The position numbers and the translations under genes were made by a program. Shown in pieces: positions 59,863 to 64,000 of a stretch of DNA of 64,000 nucleotides (position 1 is its first letter; each line of letters starts with the position of its first letter). Below the pieces are notes generated by a model that was not told the origin of the DNA, did no database searches, and saw nothing but the letters and a program-made list of their open reading frames with translations. Where the stretch lies: assembly GCA_963853835.1 (NCBI GenBank), contig OY970820.1, forward strand, positions 82,270,909 through 82,334,908, in the 5' to 3' direction. The DNA is from Calendula officinalis. Taxonomy: Eukaryota > Streptophyta > Magnoliopsida > Asterales > Asteraceae.

Positions 59863-60960
59863 TACTAATTACTGCAGTTTTGAAATGTAGTTTCTGAGCC
59901 TTTTTTTTTTATATTCTTCAAACAGTTGTTGACATTAATTATAGGCTAATCATTCAGTAGTTGTAATTTGTGGAGAGAAAAAACTTAAAAGTTTGGTCAG
60001 TGTATATTTTTTTACTATTAAGGTTATTGTACTACTAATGAAACATGACATTTAATTAACTCACTAGCAACTAGATATAGATTTTAACCAATGATTTGGT
60101 CATTATTTATCTACCTGCAAACTATATAATAAGATGTTGAGGTCAGTATAGTTTCTGGAAAAAAAAATATATTTGGTCATCGTACGTTACGAAAAGATTC
60201 ATTGATAATAATATATTGTTAACAAGTTGTAGATCACTCATAAGGTCAACCAAGCGTATATCTTTACACAAAATTTGATATCCAATAGTTAGTACTCATG
60301 TAATACAATGAACTTAATAAACAAAAAAACTACAATAATCAAACTTAATATTTTTGTAAAATACAATAACTAGTAACTTTCATTAAGCCTTGATTAGTAA
60401 CTTTCATTAAACCTTGATTATATTGTTGTTGCTAAAGACTAGTGGGCATAAGTCATGTGAAGCACACTAAAATTATTACTACTTCCTTTGTTTAAAATAA
60501 GTGATACATTTTCTATTTTATGATGTTTCAAAATAAGTTATACACTTTGAAAACTTACCATATTTGGTAAAAGTAGTGGGGACCACATCCACTAACTATC
60601 TCTTTTAATAATTAATATAGTGAAAATACACGTTTATCCTTACTTTTACTTTTAAACATCATTAAATTCACTTTAATCAATATATGTGGGACGCATCCTC
60701 CACTAACTATCCAATTTAATCTAATTAACTTTAGTTATTATATTTTACCTAAAAAACTATAAGCTCTAAAGTGAAGTTGATGCAATCAAGACAAGGGAAC
60801 ACAATTGCGCGGGATACCCAACACCCACATCGGATGGATGCACGCTATACTTGTGAATTTTCTTATCTGGTAAATGCTATGAACCATTTATTAAAATCCA
60901 AACTGAGAGCAGCAAAATCTAGAGCCAGATGCAAAACCGCTATAAATATAAGGAAAAAAT
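59863..60960. other. Intergenic between NADKc-like gene and histone H1
   Basis: A/T-rich, no gene. At about 60475-60560 the phrase CTTCCTTTGTTTAAAATAAG resembles one end of a Stowaway-type MITE (usually CTCCCTCCGT...), with no matching second end found. Confidence 0.55.
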
Positions 60961-61150
60961 AAAAATAACAAAATCCAAGTAACAGATAAGATTAATTCAA
61001 ATTTCGTTACAATCAATTCGATCGATATAAGATCCAAAATCTGTGAAGAGGTTTTCTAAGCAAAGAATGCAAGATACACGCACTGTCGACCAAGTCAATA
61101 ATTTACAGAACAAGCCCATACAAACAAAGCAATTTTAACTACCAGCCCCT
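60961..61150 (-). other. Histone H1 3' untranslated region
   Basis: Non-coding stretch downstream of the H1 stop on the minus strand. The extent is inferred from position only. Confidence 0.4.
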
Positions 61151-61678
61151 CTACTTCTTCCCCTTCTTTGTAGCAGCCGCCGCTTTCTTCGGCGCAGCTG
61201 TCTTCTTTGCGGCCGCCTTCTTCACAGGTGCTTTCTTCGCTGCAGCCTTCGGAACTGCCGCAGGTTTTGACGGGGTCGATCGAGTCGATGTCCTAGCAGC
61301 CTTCGCCGCAGGCTTCGTCGGTGTCTTAGGCTTTGCGGCCGGTTTAGACTTCGGAGCAGCTGCAGCTTTCGGCTTGGCAGCTGGCTTGGCCTTCGGCTTA
61401 CCGGCCGGAGCTTTGGCTTTCGGTTTTGCCGCAGCTTTAGACTTTGCAGGGGTTGCGACAGGCTTCTTCTTAGCCGGCGCTTTCTTCGCGGCCGGCTTGG
61501 CTGCTGCCTTCGGTTTCTTCTCCGGCACCTTCTTTGCCGGAGCAGATGAATCAGCCGGTGCAGGTGCGTTCTTCGGCGGTAGCTTGTAAGAAGCCTTGAC
61601 CTTAACAAGCTTGCCGTCTGCAACGTTTTTCTTCAATTGAACAGACAACAATTTCTTATAATTCACCGGCAAACTCTT
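61151..61678 (-). CDS. Histone H1, last exon (partial gene)
   Basis: On the minus strand, starting at KSLPVNYKKLLSVQLKK, the last third of the H1 globular (winged-helix) domain with VADGKLVKVKASYKLPPK. A tail of about 130 residues of Lys/Ala/Pro repeats (KAAAKPAAKKAP and similar) follows, ending KKGKK and a TAG at 61151-61153. H1 binds linker DNA between nucleosomes and compacts chromatin; the tail carries the positive charge. The first part of the globular domain and the N-terminus are missing. Plant H1 genes usually have an intron within this domain, so 61678 may be an exon boundary (TCAAG before it). If so, exon 1 lies beyond 64000. Otherwise the gene is truncated by the copia sequence at 61688. 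Confidence 0.85.
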   Translation of the reverse strand, partial: KSLPVNYKKLLSVQLKKNVADGKLVKVKASYKLPPKNAPAPADSSAPAKKVPEKKPKAAAKPAAKKAPAKKKPVATPAKSKAAAKPKAKAPAGKPKAKPAAKPKAAAAPKSKPAAKPKTPTKPAAKAARTSTRSTPSKPAAVPKAAAKKAPVKKAAAKKTAAPKKAAAATKKGKK

Positions 61679-61687
61679 GATTTGTAG

Positions 61688-62605
61688 ATGGCAGCAACAA
61701 ATGTGATTGCGACAACAAGTACCAACAATCTCTCACTTCGCTCAATCCTCGAAAAGGACAAGTTGACTGGGTCAAACTTTCTCAACTGGGAGCGCAATCT
61801 TCGTATTGTGCTCAGGCATGAGAGAAAGTGGTATGTCTTGGAGAGAGCAGTACCGAACACCCATGCTGTTAATGCCAGAGCTGAAACGAGGCAAGCTTAT
61901 GATAAGCATGTCAGTGATGCACTTGATGTGAGCTGTTTAATGCTCGCCACCATGAGTCCTGAGTTACAAGCGGGACTTATGGATGTGCCTGCATTTGAGA
62001 TGATCCAGCAACTTAGGGATTCATTTCAAGAGCAAGCTCGCACCGAGAGGTTTGACATCAATCGAGCCTTCAACTCTTGCAAGATGGTCAAAGGAACGCC
62101 GGTGAGTGCCCACGTCATGAAAATGAAGGGACACATGGATCACCTCGCTAGACTTGGTCACCCCATACCGTTGCAAATGGCAACATATACTATACTCAAC
62201 TCGTTGTCTGATGACTACAAGTTTTTTGTGGTCAACTACAACATGCATAATATGGAGAAATCCATTGCTGAGCTACATTCCATGCTCAAGACAGCTGAGT
62301 TGAGTTTGGGGACTAAATCTAAGGACGTTCTCTTAATTGGTAACGGCGATGGCGGTGGGAAGAAGAGAAAAGGGCATGGTGGTAAAGGAAAGAGTAAAAC
62401 CTATCCTAACCAAGGAGTGCCAAATGGTAAAGGTGTCAAACAAAAGGTCAAGAAGGTTAAGCCTAACACTGCGAGGACCGAAAACCGGTGCTTCAACTGT
62501 GGTGAGGCTGGGCATTGGAAAAGAAATTGTCCAAAGGGGGCAAGTGGTAGTGGAGGAAACGCAAGTTCCTCAGGTAACACAACCACACTTCTTAAATCAC
62601 TTTAA
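61688..62605 (+). CDS. gag: Ty1/copia gag ORF next to histone H1
   Basis: An intact 305-codon ORF. It begins MAATNVIATTSTNNLSLRSI, then the copia gag core (KLTGSNFLNWERNLRIVLRH, SCLMLATMSPELQAGL, AHVMKMKGHMDHLARLGHPI), a basic linker and a zinc knuckle (CFNCGEAGHWKRNC) near residue 280. Length and layout match complete gag domains of one copia group. No LTR, primer site or leader precedes it; the histone H1 exon ends about 10 bases upstream on the other strand. No protease, integrase or RT follows in the window. An intron-like segment (TCCTCAG|GTAACA... to TTATTGCAG at 62660) lies at its 3' end. It may be a truncated insertion in an H1 intron or a gag-only derivative. Confidence 0.85.
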   Translation: MAATNVIATTSTNNLSLRSILEKDKLTGSNFLNWERNLRIVLRHERKWYVLERAVPNTHAVNARAETRQAYDKHVSDALDVSCLMLATMSPELQAGLMDVPAFEMIQQLRDSFQEQARTERFDINRAFNSCKMVKGTPVSAHVMKMKGHMDHLARLGHPIPLQMATYTILNSLSDDYKFFVVNYNMHNMEKSIAELHSMLKTAELSLGTKSKDVLLIGNGDGGGKKRKGHGGKGKSKTYPNQGVPNGKGVKQKVKKVKPNTARTENRCFNCGEAGHWKRNCPKGASGSGGNASSSGNTTTLLKSL

Positions 62606-64000
62606 GATACTTGTAAAGTACATTACGAGTAATCTAACTTTTGCAATCGTTTATTGCAGGAGGAGATGGAAAGTGATAGTGACCGGCATGAGATGGTGAT
62701 GATCCCACGAGCACCAAGTTTTTATAATTCAGTATTTTGTGGATTCGTTTCAAACAATTTTAGTTTATTGTTTTTGGATAATTTTATTTTAGGTTAAAAA
62801 CAAGTTTTATTTTGGTTTTAAATAAATTTCGAATCCATGGTTGAATTATATTGTGTGCATGTGTGATAATTACACTAGTCAAGGTTTATGATTAGATTGT
62901 AAGTCAAGTTTTGATTTACTTATATTTCATGTTTTATATATATTTGTTTGATTGTTGTATAAATAATGTCTTGATAGCTCAAGGTATTTAGATGCTAGTA
63001 ATTAGAAAGTTGTTCTAATGAAAGTGTTTAAAAGTTTTATGGAAGCATAAGGTTCAAAGGTTATTGAACTTAGTTAAAACATCTTAAGTAATAGTCATTA
63101 CTTATGATAGAAAGTTTTAAAGTATTAGTATTAATATAGTATGATTATATTGGATATAATCAAGATAGACTCTAAAGAGTATTATTACAAGTCTTTTATA
63201 CTTGTAGTAAAGGATTTAATGAAGTCATAATTCCCTAATAGGAATAATTGGATATTCGCATAATCCAAGTAAAATGACTTAGACATTAAATGACTCTTAA
63301 AAAGGGACATAACTATATTAAAGTATTTAATAATTAAATGGTATTATTGCAAGTCTTTTATACTTGTAATAAATACAATATTTAATCAAGTCATGATTCC
63401 CTTATAGGAATAATGGATATTTGAGAAATCCAAGAAATGACTTTAGCATTAAATAAGATTCTTAAAAGAGTACTAATATGTTTAAGAATTGATAGTATCA
63501 TTTCAAGTGTTTCATACTTGTTAGATACAGTAATCAATAAAGATCATAATTCCCTAAACGGAATGTTGGATATTCGCAAATCCAAAGGATGATCTTAATT
63601 ATTGATAGAATTCTTAAAAGATTAAACTACAAGTTATTGACTAGGTCAAAGTAGTTTAAGAAATGCTTAAGTTCCATAAAAGTAAGTGGGAGCTAAGACT
63701 AACGTAATTCATTAAAGATGTTAGTGAATTCAGTAAGTTAGTAAGACATTAACAACAAGGTTTTACCAAGTCGTTAGCCAAAGAGTTAAGAGAAATAATA
63801 AATGATCGATTAGATTATTGCAAACCAAATAGCGTGATCACAAGTCTTGTGATTGATTATTGCATATCTAATAGGTTGTTAAACACTTCAGTGGATAACA
63901 CAATCATTTAAGGAAATTTCTTTAACTAGTAAAGATATCTACAAATCAAGTAACTAAGAGTAGCTTTAGTTACAAGGATAAATTTATGAATTCAAGAAAC
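62606..64000 (+). other. No ORF; copia-associated non-coding DNA with degenerate repeats
   Basis: Where pol should follow gag there is only A/T-rich sequence without reading frames, including tandem-like repeats (63181-63650) and an AAGTGGGAGC phrase at 63685, which resembles a copia polypurine tract but is not followed by a recognisable LTR start. Confidence 0.55.
63181..63650 (+). repeat. Three degenerate tandem units of about 155-160 bp
   Basis: Units start at about 63181, 63343 and 63497. Each has the order AT(T/C)ATT(A/G)CAAGTCTTTTATAC (third copy more changed), then (G)TCATAATTCCCTAA..GGAAT, then GGATATT(C/T)G.(A)AATCCAA and ATTCTTAAAAG. A weaker fourth unit may lie just left of 63181. 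Confidence 0.75.

Noticed and set aside
60475..60560. Stowaway-like MITE
   Set aside because: Only one end is suggestive; no opposite terminal repeat or TA duplication could be placed.
61222..61623. Arg-rich minus-strand ORF and an Ala/Gly-rich plus-strand ORF at 61374-61589
   Set aside because: Both are other frames of the low-complexity histone H1 tail.

Overview
This is a plant nuclear window, from a flowering plant and probably a eudicot. The style of the retrotransposons suggests Asteraceae, but that is only a guess. Evidence for a plant nucleus: Sirevirus-type Ty1/copia and Tat-type Ty3/gypsy elements with tRNA primer sites, a CYP94 cytochrome P450, a MUSTANG domesticated transposase, a spliced calmodulin-dependent NAD kinase (NADKc-like) gene, a lysine/alanine/proline-tailed histone H1, and a mosaic organelle-DNA insertion.

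Left two thirds (1-46,871) is a nested retrotransposon block. SIRE-1 (1-8,510, left end outside the window) is followed by a decayed SIRE-like element on the minus strand (about 8,511-13,108). A Tat-lineage gypsy element (about 13,109-42,009) is then split by three insertions. The first is a copia element with almost identical 733-bp LTRs (15,971-23,285, TSD AGCGG). The second is a full-length SIRE-2 (26,083-37,578, TSD GCCCC). The third is a patchwork of mitochondrial and plastid DNA (about 38,468-39,855) that sits inside the gypsy element's antisense accessory gene. A 5'-truncated SIRE-3 on the minus strand (42,010-46,871) closes the block. Every retroelement pol in view is broken by stops or frameshifts.

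The most interesting biology is the accessory gene carried by all three SIRE copies between pol and the 3' LTR. In each copy it has the same layout: an inverted pair of AACGG/CCGTT sites, a TATAAATA box about 66 bp further on, an ATG exactly 127 bp after the TATA box, a long first exon, a GT-AG intron of 735-763 bp that contains a long (TA)n tract, and a second exon joined in phase 1. The product (about 1,090 codons) has acidic tracts, a basic nuclear-localisation-like motif and a heptad-like segment, and no visible signal peptide or envelope-like membrane anchor. The gypsy element carries an unrelated accessory gene on its antisense strand, also with its own TATA box and two phase-1 introns. 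Both look like independent host-style transcription units travelling inside retrotransposons. SIRE-3 keeps almost exactly this unit plus the LTR, and with SIRE-2 it forms a long inverted repeat.

Right third (46,872-64,000) is a genic island: CYP94 P450 (single exon), MUSTANG-A-like transposase-derived gene (single coding exon, intron in the leader), NADKc-like kinase (8 exons, 527 aa, one GC-AG intron, one intron holding a 1,148-bp hAT element with an 8-bp TSD), and the last exon of a histone H1 gene on the minus strand. About 10 bp from that H1 exon a copia gag ORF begins on the plus strand with no LTR or leader in between, followed by about 1.4 kb with no pol but with degenerate repeats of about 155 bp.
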